From: Anadara kagoshimensis
Lineage: Eukaryota > Mollusca > Bivalvia > Arcoida > Arcidae
Assembly (NCBI GenBank): GCA_021292105.1
Contig: CM037873.1
Coordinates: 16,472,551 to 16,536,550, forward strand
DNA: 64,000 bases
Direction: 5' to 3'
Made by a program: the position numbers and the translations under genes. Below the pieces are notes generated by a model that was given only the letters and a program-made list of their open reading frames with translations, did no database searches and had not been told where the DNA came from. This document shows positions 1-11,449 of this stretch, piece after piece. Numbering within the stretch: the stretch's first letter is position 1; each line of letters starts with the position of its first letter.

Positions 1-921
1 TGGATAACAATTCTTGTGATGTTGATTAGGATGTATGCAGTTATGTTTGTTATTTAAATACTTAGTTAAATTCAAATTGTCTCGAAGACCATGGTTAGCA
101 AAATCAATCTGAATGGTTGATGTCACCAGTTTAATTTCAAATGTCAATTTTGATAAATTTCTGTTATAAATTTTAGATTTGAAACTTGGTCAGTCTCTTT
201 ATTAATAAAATACCTAGATTGATGTGTGACAAAATATGGCCATTATTTATAAGTATACTGCAATCTGATTGGTTAATGCCTTCCAGATTATAACACCAGT
301 AATTTTTATTGGACTTTTTCATTATCAGAATTGATGCATGACAAAGTTTATAAAATTAATGATACTGCTGCACAATGGTCAGTCAAAACCTGTGAAATTG
401 ACCACTGGGGGCAGACGCCACATTCATTTCATATGATCTCTTGTTTTCACAAGATTAGAATAATTATAGCCGTTTACTATAGACAGTTGTATATTAAATA
501 ATTCCTACCTGTGCAATCCACTGTGATTAATAAGGATTAATAACTTTTCATCAATTCTTCAAACATATTTTTTAACTTAATTAGTAATTTCTTGAAGTGA
601 TTTCAGGCTTTTTCATGTTGAGTGTTAAATATTTCTTGCAAATTAAAATGGCGCATTTTAAATAACAAGTTTAAACTTGAACAGGCCAACAGGTAGATAA
701 TATGAAACGGGAAAGGACAGTACACCATACCTACAATACATAAAACCACTCCAACTGATAATGATATTTACACAAGGGAAAGTAATCACACATATTACCT
801 GGTGCAGATCAATGTGTTATCATGTGCCATTTGAATTCTAAAGTTGAATTATCTTTAAAGTTGAATGAAATTCATGTACATGTACCTATACTATAAGGCA
901 AAGGAATGTCAAACACTAGGT
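1..921. other. AT-rich intergenic sequence, no gene seen
   Basis: No open frame with protein-like composition and no recognisable repeat was found here. The stretch leads directly into the 3' tail of the LINE that follows. Confidence 0.6.
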
Positions 922-2007
922 TCAACTTACTTACTTACTTACTTAATCCTCTGCACCCCTGGAGGGGCATAGGGCCTCGACAATAGCTCTCCATTTGTCC
1001 CGGTCATGTGCAGCTCGTTTGGCCTCTATCCATGACATTCAGATCAACCTCAGATCGTTGTCAAATGTTTTCTGCCATGTTGTTACTGGGCGCCCTCTCT
1101 TCCTCTTCCCCTGTGGATTCCAAACCAGAGCATGCTTCTTGATGTTTCCCTGTTCTTGTCTTAGGATGTGCCCAATCTATCGCCATTTTCTTTCCTTTAT
1201 TGTATCTGGTTATGGTTTTTGATGTGTCTTTCTCCATAGGTCCATTGATATTTTCTCAGGCCATCTGATTTTTAAGAGCTGTCTGAGACATTTGTTAACA
1301 AAAACTTGAAGGTCATGTTCGTTCTTTTTTGTTTGTTTCCATGTCTCAGATCCATAGAGGAGGACAGACTTAACATTTGTTTCAAAAATTCTGATCTTTA
1401 TCGTGAGGCTGATGTTACTGCTCTTCCAGATTGGTCGTAAAGTAACAAATGCATGTCTCGCTTTTCCAATTCTGTTTTTGATGTCCTGGTCTGCGCCCCT
1501 GTTTTATTTACAATACTTCCCAGATAGGTGAAGCTGTCTATACCTTCAATGATTTTCCTTCCAACATAAGAGGGGGTCATTTTGTGCATTAATACGTAGG
1601 CACTTAGTCTTTGTGGTGTTTATTTCAAGCCCAGTAGATCTAGCAACTGCTTGAAGTGACTACGTTTTCTGTTGCATATGTTGGAAAAGATGTGGCAGCA
1701 AGTTTACATCATCTGCGAAATCAAGGTCTACTAGTTTTGATGCAAGCGTCCATTGGATTCCTCTAGCTTGTTACATGCTAGTTTTCATAATCCAGTCGAT
1801 GACAAGAGAGACGATTAGAGGTGATAGGAGACATCCTTGTCTGACGTCTGTGGCCACACTAAATGGTGGCGATAAAGAAGAATTGTGGATAATTTGACAT
1901 GTGGTGTTGTTTTATAGTCTCTGGGTGATCTTGACAATTTTTTCCGGGATACTATAGTGTCATATAGTCTGGTAGAGGATTTTGAAAAAACAGCTTATTT
2001 TTCGATG
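922..2007 (-). mobile_element. Non-LTR retrotransposon (LINE), 3' half of ORF2, decayed
   Basis: Read on the minus strand this is the C-terminal half of a LINE reverse transcriptase. Visible landmarks are DVRQGCLLSPL near 1830-1850 (RT motif 4), the catalytic-box variant FADD near 1710-1725, IEGIDSFTYLGSIVNKTGA near 1490-1560, a GRP-xx-TW-like region near 1080-1100, and the terminal residues LCPSRGAED ending at a TAA at 943-945. Directly after the stop there is a short (TAAG)n tail at about 927-946, as in RTE-like and some other LINEs. Stops and frameshifts break the frame in many places, so it is inactive. The N-terminal half lies at 5318-5985, on the far side of an inserted DNA transposon. 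Clade assignment (RTE-like versus another LINE clade) is inferred. Confidence 0.88.
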
Positions 2008-2507
2008 TAGGGAGGACAACGTGTTCAAAGGTGGCAAGTTATGTCATAACCTTCTTTGAACTTTACTTTGGTAGAATCGGCTTGTTGCCAAGCAAGATTT
2101 CACCCAGGGGCCATTGTGGGGGGAGCTAAAGGTCAATGGGTGCAAAGTTCAAGTGAAAATGCCCATTTGACCTATACGCAAATTCAAGGTGGCTTACAGA
2201 AGTTTTTCTTTATACATTTTGTCTTCTAAATATGTAAGTGGTATCTTCAAATTAAAAGAAAGTCATATCCAACTAATTCAGTCACTTATTTTCAAAGTTT
2301 TCCATGAAAAACAAGATTAGACGCTTGCAGAAATTTGACCTTTACAAATATGATTAATTGTGGCAAATAAATACTAGTATAAACACATTTGTGCATTTGA
2401 AATTTTGAATTTACAAAACTTTAGACTTCTGTTGAAATAATTTTACTGAATCATATTGCCTGTATTTATATAAGTATCCACCTTTAAAAAAAGAAATCAA
2501 AGTACTG

Positions 2508-3460
2508 GTGGTACTGAAAGATTTGGTTAGCTATAATGACTGTATATGTATAATACTATCAAGTGTGTTCTCTTTTTCTGGTGGAAATATTAGTGAACTG
2601 TTGAAACACGAACTATTCCCAGTGTCGCTTTCTATACCTGATACATCAGGACCCTTGTTATCTGCAGCCGACGAGTCGGATCTTCAAAATATTTCTGAGG
2701 AAGAAGTTTGCATGGAGACATTACTACCAAAATAATTAATGGTCAAACTTTATGTATAGCACTGTGAAAACGGAAAGGCATCAATACATTTGGCGAGTTA
2801 GGAAACGCACAAACTGTTTTTATCCATGCGAAAGATAAATGTATTAAAATTGATGTTATTATGATAGATATAACAACTAATCCATAAAAGGTGAAACCAT
2901 CTAGAGATAAAAAGGATCTGGTCCTCGTTCTGTTAGAAGAATTATTGATAATTAAAATGTCCCTCTGCTATCAAATTGGTTAAGATTTTATAAGTCACTA
3001 AGAAAACAAATAGGATCTCGTAGTAATCCAAGACACTTCTTAGCTTAGCTGAGGGTATCAGGAGGTCCAACAGACAGCATGTTTAATTCATACAGAGGAA
3101 GGAGTGTAACCGTTTTAAAAGCTTTACACAAGGAAGCCGATACTAGAATTGTTCCCCATGGTGTTGATGCTTACATGCAAGGCTATAAAAGAACAGTTGT
3201 TGTCTGTCGTGATACTGATGACCTTATTCTTCTGTTGCTTTTAAATGAGGAAGTATGATTCCAGACCAGGACATCTAAAGTTCGTCCCTGTTCATAGCAT
3301 AAAATTATCACCTCTGGAGAGGAATAAGCTCCCAGTATTCCATGCAATTACAGACTGTAAGACTGTCAATTAACTTTCTGGACATTCTAAATACAGCATT
3401 CCGTGTTTCCAGGGAAAACACAGGTCTTCTTCCCACTCTTGCAAGAGGGATTTTTTTCTG
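2508..3460 (+). pseudogene. Decayed transposon ORF with EADTR / DTDD / HAIT-C motifs
   Basis: Fragments of one protein can be followed across several frames. Residues like LLKHELFPVSLSIPDTSG lie in the 2508-2735 frame. HKEADTRIVPHGVDAY and VVVCRDTDDLILLLLL lie in one frame at about 3127-3245, and LPVFHAITDCKTV in a shifted frame at about 3329-3370. From memory, the order HEL..P.SL / EADTR..H / DTD..VL / HA.TGCDT is found in many uncharacterised repeat-encoded proteins of bivalves and cnidarians. The acidic pattern EAD - DTD - GCD resembles PIN/FEN-type nuclease folds; that resemblance is inference. Stops and frameshifts are numerous and the last Asp reads Lys, so this copy is dead. It lies inside the TIR element at 2010-5315 and is presumably its gene. 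Confidence 0.55.
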
Positions 3461-4202
3461 AACTTGTAGTGCAGATGCCTTCATTGAATGTACCTAGCGA
3501 GGATTTCTCATCTACGATGTAAACTGTTCCTCGCAGGGGAAAAGTACAATTGAAAATTTGCTTCCAACATCATATGCAACCGAATGTTTGGCTGCATTTA
3601 GTTATATCTGGTATTTGTTCCAGATCTCCCGTCACCTATAGGACACGGATGGTGCTAGTCTCGCTAACTTGCGTACTGTATACCTTTCACTCCCAGTGGA
3701 GGTTAGTCCATCGACAAAATCCCTCAAACTGGCTCTGTTCTGCGCAATTTTACCCCCTCTGTTTCAATTCCAGAAACTTGTCTCAAGGTGTCTTTTGTTC
3801 TTGTGTGTTTCTTTTTAAAGTTTTGTGATGTTTTTGGCAGGTGTCCTATCCATTCCCAATGTCGCTTTTGTGTTTATGTCTCAAAACGACCTTGTTTTGT
3901 GATCCACCATAAACTTTTCGTTACTAATTTTGTCTTGTCCTCTGGCAACAGGACCACGAACAATACTAGTTTTTATACTTAAATCTGAGGTGTTTTTTTT
4001 ACAAATTAAACTTATTATTATTGTTTTGCTTAAATCTTACTTTGAACTTTAACTTTAAGACAATTACAGGTCAAAGGATCATGCACAAAACTTAACTTTT
4101 TGGACTTAAGTTAAGTATTTTCCTGATGTTCACGATTATTCTCGGACAGTTAAGTTAGTGCGAGTCTGAATGTGACTTAAAACAGTTTTAATGAGAATAT
4201 TA

Positions 4203-4535
4203 TAAATTGATTGATTGCATGGGGTTTTACGGGCTTTTACTATTTCAGTCACATCAAGACGTCACCAGCTATAGGTGAAGTGACAGAAATTTTTACCTTT
4301 GCAGTGAACTTAGGGAAAGGTGCAGGAAATGTTCCTTAACATGTTACACCCGCCTTGGCACGGGGCATCGAATTTTAAGATCTCTCTCAAAGGATCTCGC
4401 AACTTTCGTTACTAAATACCGAGTGTTTGGCAAAAGAACAGTCACTACCTTATTTCAAGTCTTGGTCTAGGGTTCTAACCCAGGCTCACCACATACAGGG
4501 AGTGAGCGCTATACCAATCGAGCTACAGTAGGGGT
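4203..4535 (-). mobile_element. tRNA-derived SINE nested in the transposon
   Basis: On the minus strand the element starts with a tRNA-like head: a box A-like TAGCTCGATTGGTATAGCG near 4515-4533 and a box B-like GGTTAGAACCC near 4473-4484. A central body follows, then a 3' part with a GTCACTTCACC...AGCTGGTGACGTC block near 4255-4290. It ends in a short CAAT-type tail near 4203-4215. Related tails occur at 16.5, 22.2, 48.3 and 59.6 kb. Confidence 0.7.
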
Positions 4536-5317
4536 TTTTAATGAGAAAAAAACCTTTACCAAAATCATATCATGCATTGCTGAAATGTAAATATTAATCA
4601 TGTTGCACTACAAGATGTACATGATGTAGGTGTAGGGCATACAATTTAAAGTGGGTGGCTGTATGTACTTGCAATGGGACCATTGAACCGTTGATTGGTT
4701 GAACCCTTTAAATGATGATGCCACAGATAGTGATATTGATGAATGAAAAGAATCGTTAGATGTGACTGATATATTTTAGAGATTCTCGTGACTTATAATG
4801 CCTTGCCGATTACAGCACTTGCAGTACTTTGATTTTAAACTTTTAATAAATTTCAAATCATTAGCTGGGTTTAAACAATATATTTGTTTTAATCACTGTC
4901 ATGTATTTACAAAAGAATTATATTTTAGCATTTTGATTCATGCTTTGATGTTGAATGTATACTTTTATTTTATTCTATCTTGAAGCTTGTGTCAGAATTT
5001 TGAAACATTAAATTGAAATATTTAAATTTTAGCCTAAACAGTCTCAATTAGCTTCCTAGTCAATGTTAAAATACATGAAATGCTATGATTGCATGAGAAC
5101 AGATTTATTTGATTTATTTAAATCTCAGAAAGTTTATATTTGGACAGCTATAAACTAATAAAGATTAATTTTTTGGGAAAAAAACACTATTTGACCTTTG
5201 ACCTTTTATCTACTAAACCAAGGGTCGATCAGCTTGGCAACAGGTTGATTCTTGACCCCTAACCTATGATGATATAAGACAGCTATGTTGCCAGCTTTGA
5301 ACACTCATGTCCCCCTA

Positions 5318-5985
5318 TTGTAAAATTTCAATTTTTTTCCACCAGACTAATAGAACTTCCCATAAGGTGTTACGACCTATCATATCAAATGCTTTCTTGA
5401 AGTCCACAAAATTGACGTTAAGTGTTGACTGCCATTCAAGAGATAGTTCTATAATAGGACGCAAGGTGGCAATTTGTTCTGTACATAAACGTCCGCACCT
5501 GAATCTTGCTTGTTCATCTCTTAGATTTACATCGATGGCGTCCTTTATTCGTTTTAAATAATTTGTGTCAGAACTTTGCTTGGTAGTGAGAGCAGTTGAA
5601 TACCTCTCCAGTTTTGACAATCACCAAGATCTTCCTTCTTTGGTAGTTTTACAATAAACCCTTTTCTCCAGTCTTCTGGTATTTGTTCACTTTTCCAGAT
5701 TTCATCTAATAGGTCGTACAGAATGTTAGCTGTTGTTTCAGGACTTGCTTTGAGGACTTTTGGTGGAATGTAATCTTGTCCTGGTGCTTTCCCATTCTTG
5801 ATTTTTCTGATGGCTTTTATAATTTCATTTTTTTGAGATGGTAGATAAGTCTATATCTAGATCTTCGAATGGAGGGATGTCAGGAGTATTGGCTACCTCT
5901 TTTCCATTTAGGATCCTGCTGACGTTCTCTTTCCATCTTTCCAATTGATGTTCAACTTGACTGGATTTAAAATTTACAAAAATGT
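5318..5985 (-). mobile_element. Non-LTR retrotransposon (LINE), 5' half of the RT domain, decayed
   Basis: Minus-strand translation shows the N-terminal reverse-transcriptase motifs in order: KIKNGKAPGQDYIPPKVLK near 5760-5815, EDWRKGFIVKLPKKEDLGDCQNWRGIQLL spread over 5590-5690, RDEQARFRCGRLCTEQIATL near 5460-5530, and NVNFVDFKKAFD near 5385-5420, which carries the first catalytic Asp. The frame shifts near 5570. It stops at the TA boundary of the inserted DNA transposon, and the same reading resumes at 2007 with YSIPEKIVKI and DVRQGC. The two halves are therefore one element. The 5' end is truncated near 5985. Confidence 0.88.
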
Positions 5986-7640
5986 ATTCAGTCAATCTTG
6001 TATATAAAAACCAGACAGAACCTTAGAAAATACTCTATATAAAGAAAACCTATTGGAGCATTGTTAAACCTTTATAAAGATCTTAAGCATTGTTGTAAAA
6101 CTGTTTAAATTTCTCGGATTCTGATTGGTCAAACACAGGAAGTTACCCTGTTTTAAATTTGCAATAAATTCTAATAACTGAATGAAGCCACGCCCCTTCT
6201 TAACGACAGGATGATAGTATTGACGACCGGTGTTATTGAAACAATTACCGCCCTCGCGTACGCCCGTAATGTAACAAGTTTCGTTCTTTTCCATTTCGAC
6301 ATTAAGTATTTCCGGAAATCGTACAACAGACGACATTTGTAAACAAAAAAAAAATGTCAAAAGCTAATCACCGAGAGAGACAGGATGAACATTAAAAGAC
6401 ATGAAATATAATTTAAAAAAACATACCACCTTTGGTTCTGGGTGTTATAATGGATTATCTCACGAGGGAAAAAACGTCTCGGATGTTAAGGGTCATTCAA
6501 GTGAAAACCATTGGGTTGAAAAACGTGAAAGAGGGGTGCATTTATGAGTGTGAAGTTTTATGCAGTAATTGATAATTTAAGAATTTTAAAGTATTTGTTG
6601 CATTTTTTTTATAGAAATCGTATTTGGGAATATGGTTTTCACCTTGTATAATGAATTAATTGAAAAATAAAAAGATATTATCATATTCAATGTCATAGAG
6701 CAGTGCATAGGGGCCAGAGTTTGTTAATATATATTTGTAAATTATATGTCATTATCCATGTGGCAAAATTCGTCCGGGTACCAATTTGCATATGTCCGCC
6801 ATTTTGAATTCTGGGGGAATTTAATTCAAACCATAACACCGCAAAGAGAAAATTAATGCATTTTTACTTCCCTGCAATCTAAAAACAGGACATTGGCATT
6901 TTTCCGAGGGTTGTAAAAATCGATTCACCGCACAGGCTGATTTTGTTAGCAATTCTTGAACATCCAAAGAAATTTTAAGGTTCCTGCGAAAATTGAAGTT
7001 TTGAAGCAAAAAACACTTAGAACGTATTATTATTTTGAAGCAAAATGTGGGCACGTGTCACGTGACTTTTTAATGAATATGCATGAGGCAAAAATCGTAT
7101 TCGTTCCTGGGTTTGCCCGGAACAAAAAATAACTTAGGTGATGTCAATACATCCATCATAAAACGTGTCATGTATTGACAGTACAAGGTTCATCCTGTTT
7201 TACCCAGACCGTCTTGTCTTTTATGTAAATATTGAATATACCCGATAGCAATTTTCTTCTATAATAATGAAGCGTCCTTTTTGCGAACATATTTTTAGAG
7301 ATATCATTCCCGACACTAATTAAAATTTTTGGTGTTTTAATTCCGCAAGAATCTGGAGGTCCTTTGCGCTAGTCTACCTTTAATTGTAATTCATGTTATA
7401 ATTGTTAATAGATAAGTGTTTTAAACTTCAGACTACAGCATATATTGAGCTCTGAAGTACAAATGCAGCCACAGTCAGTCAGAGCAAAAGAGCGTTTTCT
7501 GTCGTCAAATATAAATATATAAATGGTGACTCAGTTGCTGAGATTTCGTTCGTGTGATTAGCTACAAGTTTCAGCCATTTACATGATCGTGGAGTGTATA
7601 TTCACAAAATGTCTCGAAACATTTTATTTTTATGTGGAGT
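5986..7640. other. Unassigned AT-rich sequence
   Basis: No gene could be supported. A 98-codon minus-strand frame at 6064-6360 is the longest open stretch, but it has no recognisable domain, no clear splice context and ends in low-complexity residues. A CACGTGTCACGTGAC cluster at about 7053-7067 contains two E-box palindromes; there is no gene nearby to tie it to. Confidence 0.45.
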
Positions 7641-7654
7641 GGTCCCCAGTCCAG

Positions 7655-9279
7655 AACAAGAGGCCCAGGGGCCACATCGCTCACCTGAGCAACTTGCTAG
7701 GTAGAAGCCGAAATGAGTTCAGTATTGAAGTGAGTGCAGGGGAGGGAGGTTTTATACAAACTGAAATCTATACTTCCTACCGATGCTTTTCACTAAACAA
7801 TTTGTAAGTATTTCTATGTACCGTAAAAGGTTGATGTTTCGACAAGCCTCGGCTTATTCCGTTACCTTTTTCTTACAGCATTTCAACCAATGAAATAATT
7901 TAAAAAAAAATTTTCATCATGCAATCTACCAATCTCAAAAGAGAGAAAATGCATAGGCCGAATACTGTAATCGGGAAATGGCACATAGAAATTATAGAAT
8001 ACAGCAGGATTTACATTAAAAATTAGCTTTTAAATACAAGTACAATTAATATATTTCTCATGAACAATATATTTAACTTTATATCAAAATACTTATATAA
8101 AAGAATACAGCATGGAAAATACACTATTATTTAACCATGATTTGAACAAACTTGAATCTACACTACCTGAGGATGCTTCCATTTTAATTTGAGCTTTCCT
8201 GGCCTAATAGTTTTTGAGGAGAAGATTTTTAAAGATTCTCTCTATATATTCCTGTGTAAAACTTGACCCCCCTCTTGTGGCCCCACCCTACCCCCAGGGA
8301 CTATGATTTGAACAAACTTGAATCTACACTACCTGAGGATGCTTCCATTTTAATTTGAGCTTTTCTGGCCTAATAGTTTTTGAGAAAAAGATTTTAAAAA
8401 ATTTTCTTTATATATTCCTATGTAAAACTTGATCCCCCTCTTGTGACCCCTCCCTACCCCCGGGGACCATGATTTGAACAAACTTGAATCTACACTACCT
8501 GAGGATGCTTCCATTTTAATTTGAGCTTTTCAGGCCTAATAGTTTTTGAGAAGAAGATTTTTAAAGATTTTCTCTATATACTCCTATGTAAAACTTGATC
8601 CCCCTCTTGTGGCCCCTCCCTACCCCCGGGGACCATGATTTGAACAAACTTGAATCTACACTACCTGAGGATGCTTCCATTTTAATTTGAGCTTTCCTGG
8701 CCTAATAGTTTTTGAGGAGAAGATTTTTAAAGATTCTCTCTATATATTCCTGTGTAAAACTTGACCCCCCTCTTGTGGCCCCACCCTACCCCAGGGACTA
8801 TGATTTGAACAAACTTGAATCTACACTACCTGAGGATGCTTCCATTTTAATTTGAGCTTTTCTGGCCTAATAGTTTTTGAGAAAAAGATTTTTAAAAATT
8901 TTCTTTATATATTCCTATGTAAAACTTGATCCCCCTCTTGTGACCCCTCCCTACCCCCGGGGACCATGATTTGAACAAACTTGAATTTACACTACCTCAG
9001 GATGCTTCCATTTTAATTTGAGCTTTTCAGGCCTAATAGTTTTTGAGAAGAAGATTTTTAAAGATTTTCTCTATATACTCCTATGTAAAACTTGATCCCC
9101 CTCTTGTGGCCCCTCCCTACCCCCGGGGACCATGATTTGAACAAACTTGAATCTACACTTCCTAAGGATGCCTCCACAAAAGTTTAAGCTTTACAGGCCG
9201 AATAGTTTTTGAGAAGAAGATTTTTGAAAAATACCAACAAAGTTTCAATAATTCTCAATTATCTCCCCTTTAAAGAGGG

Positions 9280-9318
<39 letters not shown>

Positions 9319-9366
9319 TAGTGGTGCTTTGTGCCAAATTTGGTTGAAATCTGCCCAGTGGTTCGT

Positions 9367-9402
<36 letters not shown>

Positions 9403-9478
9403 AACGACGACGACGACAGACAACGGACAAATTGTGATCAGAAAACCTCACTTGAGCCTTTGGCTCAGGTGAGCTAAA
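7655..9478. mobile_element. Inverted-repeat element with CTCACCTGAGC ends and tandem core
   Basis: The left edge contains AGAGGCCCAGGGGCCACAT followed by CGCTCACCTGAGC (about 7655-7692). The right edge contains TGAGCC..TGGCTCAGGTGAGC (about 9453-9475), the inverse of the left motif. Sequences with these two ends are, as I recall, very common in bivalve genomes. Just inside the right end is a short GAC-rich run (about 9400-9422) followed by AGACAACGGACAAA. The core is a 166-bp tandem array. No transposase frame is visible, so it is non-autonomous; the superfamily is unknown. Confidence 0.6.
8139..9300. repeat. 166-bp tandem array with a three-unit higher-order repeat
   Basis: Units begin with GATTTGAACAAACTTGAATC at 8139, 8305, 8471, 8637, 8802, 8968 and 9134, with a shorter, more diverged unit near 9290. 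Three unit types can be told apart by the bases before GGCCTAATAG and after TTTTTGAG: CTTTCCT/GAGAAG (8139, 8637), CTTTTCT/AAAAAG (8305, 8802) and CTTTTCA/AAGAAG (8471, 8968). The array therefore reads A-B-C-A-B-C with a ~497-bp period. Confidence 0.9.
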
Positions 9479-9800
9479 AAGAGGAGGAAAGCCAAAATTA
9501 TTGTTTTTATTTCCATTGCACGTTGAATAAAGTGGGACAGTTCGGTACCATATTGGCGCAAAAGCACTAGGGTTTTAAAAATGTTGGTGGCGGAAATAAT
9601 ATACTGGCGCAAATAGTCTGTTGCGGAAAAGGACGCTAAAATGGCGCAAACGGATTTCAACCCTATACTTTACTGATAAAGCTACTTTAGCTGCTTTGTC
9701 ATTTTGTTTTTAAATTATCAAAAAATACTAACCCGTGTCGTAATTAATCAATATCCCAAAAGAGAATTAAATACTTTTCTAAAAATAAACAAACATGATA

Positions 9801-9945
9801 AACACGTAAACTTCCACCTGGGAAGTGAGGGCCCAGGTGCTCCTGAAGGGTAAGCACCTCCTGTTTAGCGAGCTATACCTGCCACGTGTGCAATTAAAAT
9901 TGAGAGTGAAAGGAACATAGAACTATGAGACGTCAAATAAATCCA
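9801..9945 (-). mobile_element. 3' end of the recurrent RT retroelement (minus strand)
   Basis: On the minus strand this reads the last codons of the RT frame (GATTTATTTGACGTCTCATAG), then the conserved 3' UTR: GTGGCAGGTATAGCTCGC, TAAACAGGAGGTGCTTACCC, AGGAGCACC and CCAGGTGGAAGTTTACGTG. The same order is seen at 55,305-55,525 on the plus strand. The terminal ~50-bp module is missing here. Confidence 0.75.
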
Positions 9946-9985
9946 GAACAATCCTGATATGAAAACGTTATGTATGTTTGCACCA

Positions 9986-10965
9986 GAATTAATGAAAAAT
10001 GACACTTGCATTATCGCTGTTTTTGAAACAATATATACAACTCTCACTTATTCCCTTGTGGCATTAATTTTACAGTCTACAAACGGTTTATTCCACGAAC
10101 GCCTACTCAAATAATACAAACAAGTAATTAGTTAGGGATTAACAGGTGTTCTTGGGGGAGTTAAGTGAAAACTTTTTATTTAAACAGAAAATTCTCAAAT
10201 TTTATAATAAAATGGAAATCTAATGCATACTAATTAATTAATAAAATCAACTAAAAACTCAATATATATATATATAAATTATCAATTTTATTCATATTTT
10301 TAATTATATTTTAAACAATTAACAACATACTAGGCACAAATAACACTATTTTGCAATTACAAAGTAAAACAGATGCATTAAAATGTATTTATTTCGTTTA
10401 TTATGTGAGAAAATGCTGAACTTGAATTAAGCATATTTAAATTTTAAATGTTAAAAAACATTTTTTTATTGTAATAAAAAAAATCATACTTCGGAGGGAA
10501 ATTAAATTAATGTCAAGTTTGGTGGTTATAGCGTAATCAAGGCTCCTTGACCATCCAATCATCGAATTTATTGTAGAGACAAAAATGTGTAACATTCTTT
10601 AACTGGTAAAAATTATTTGTTGGTGGAAAATTTGAAATTAAAAATGCATGCAGTCAGAAACATGAATATCAAACGAAACTTGCTATTCAAATCACAGGCG
10701 ATAAATACATTGTATACTAGTATTTAAAATAACGAAACAATATATTCTCATATAATATATATAGCTGCTTATGATAAGGGTGAATATATAATGCTATAGC
10801 TGTAGAGAATTATCCAAGGCGCCATTGAGTATGAACAAATATATCAAACAAGACCACCAAGTAAGTGACATTCAGGAACAGGAAGTATGAATAAACCATG
10901 TATAGCCTTGTATTTTATAAATCGTCAGTAGTTACATACCTATACATACCTATATATATATTTGT
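9986..10965. other. AT-rich intergenic sequence
   Basis: Contains a short (TA)n run at about 10,263-10,277 and otherwise nothing recognisable. No protein-like frame was seen. Confidence 0.6.
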
Positions 10966-10966
10966 A

Positions 10967-11106
10967 TTATAGGGTTATTGAACTGATATTATAGGGTTAT
11001 GGAACTGATATTGTGAAATATTGTCCCGAGTTGACTCAACATTTGCACTAGCTTGCAAGTGCAAATGTCGAGTCAACGAGGGACAATATTTCACAATATC
11101 AGTTCA
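10967..11106. mobile_element. Foldback element (near-perfect 47-bp arms)
   Basis: The left arm 11,002-11,049 (GAACTGATATTGTGAAATAT ... CATTTGCAC) pairs with the right arm 11,058-11,106 (GTGCAAATG ... ATATTTCACAATATCAGTTC), with a loop of about 8 bases. A 22-bp piece at the left edge, containing ATAGGGTTATTGAACTGAT, is present twice in tandem. The structure is typical of a foldback MITE; no protein is encoded. Confidence 0.8.
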
Positions 11107-11107
11107 A

Positions 11108-11441
11108 TAACACTTTTATTATATAGCAAAATAAATTTCTTTTATTTCATGTAAAATGCCATTTTGTTGTACAATACTTAACTATTACGCTAGTTCTTGT
11201 AAATGGATATAAGAACTAGTGCATTATGACAAACAACACAGTGATGACATCGACAAAAATCAAATGACGTCATAAACGACAGCGTCATGTGACAAAGCGT
11301 GCAGCATGAAAAAATTGATTCGGTAAACCTCGGACAGGAACAAAGTAAGCGTGCAAATATCGGTATATATTGCACGCTAACACCTCGGGATTTATCGTTT
11401 AATTTCTATGGGAAGCATATATTGCTATATAATAAACTTAT
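11108..11441. mobile_element. Small TIR element (MITE-like)
   Basis: The left end TTTTATTATATAGCAAAATA (11,114 onward) and the right end ATATTGCTATATAATAAAC (about 11,419-11,437) are inverted copies. It directly abuts the foldback element at 10,967-11,106. It also holds a small hairpin (ACTAGTTCTT-type arms, 11,188-11,222). No coding frame was seen. Confidence 0.5.
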
Positions 11442-11449
11442 AATAATTC

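Larger units (their letters stand above)
2010..5315 (+). mobile_element. TIR DNA transposon inserted in the LINE, flanked by TA
   Basis: The ends form imperfect terminal inverted repeats. The left end begins GGGAGGACAAC, then GTGTTCAAAG and GTGGCAAG; the right end, reverse complemented, begins GGGGGACATGA, then GTGTTCAAAG and CTGGCAAC. A further shared block, GTTGCCAAG, lies about 60-80 bp inside each end. Both ends are flanked by TA (2008-2009 and 5316-5317), which fits a TA target-site duplication as made by Tc1/mariner-like transposases; other TA-duplicating families remain possible. The sequence on either side is the two halves of one LINE reverse transcriptase, which confirms the insertion. 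It contains a decayed ORF (2508-3460) and a nested SINE (4203-4535). Confidence 0.72.

Noticed and set aside
995..1222. Plus-strand frame over the LINE
   Set aside because: Antisense to the minus-strand RT C-terminus.
6064..6360. Minus-strand 98-codon frame as a gene
   Set aside because: No domain, no splice context, low-complexity end; could not be supported.
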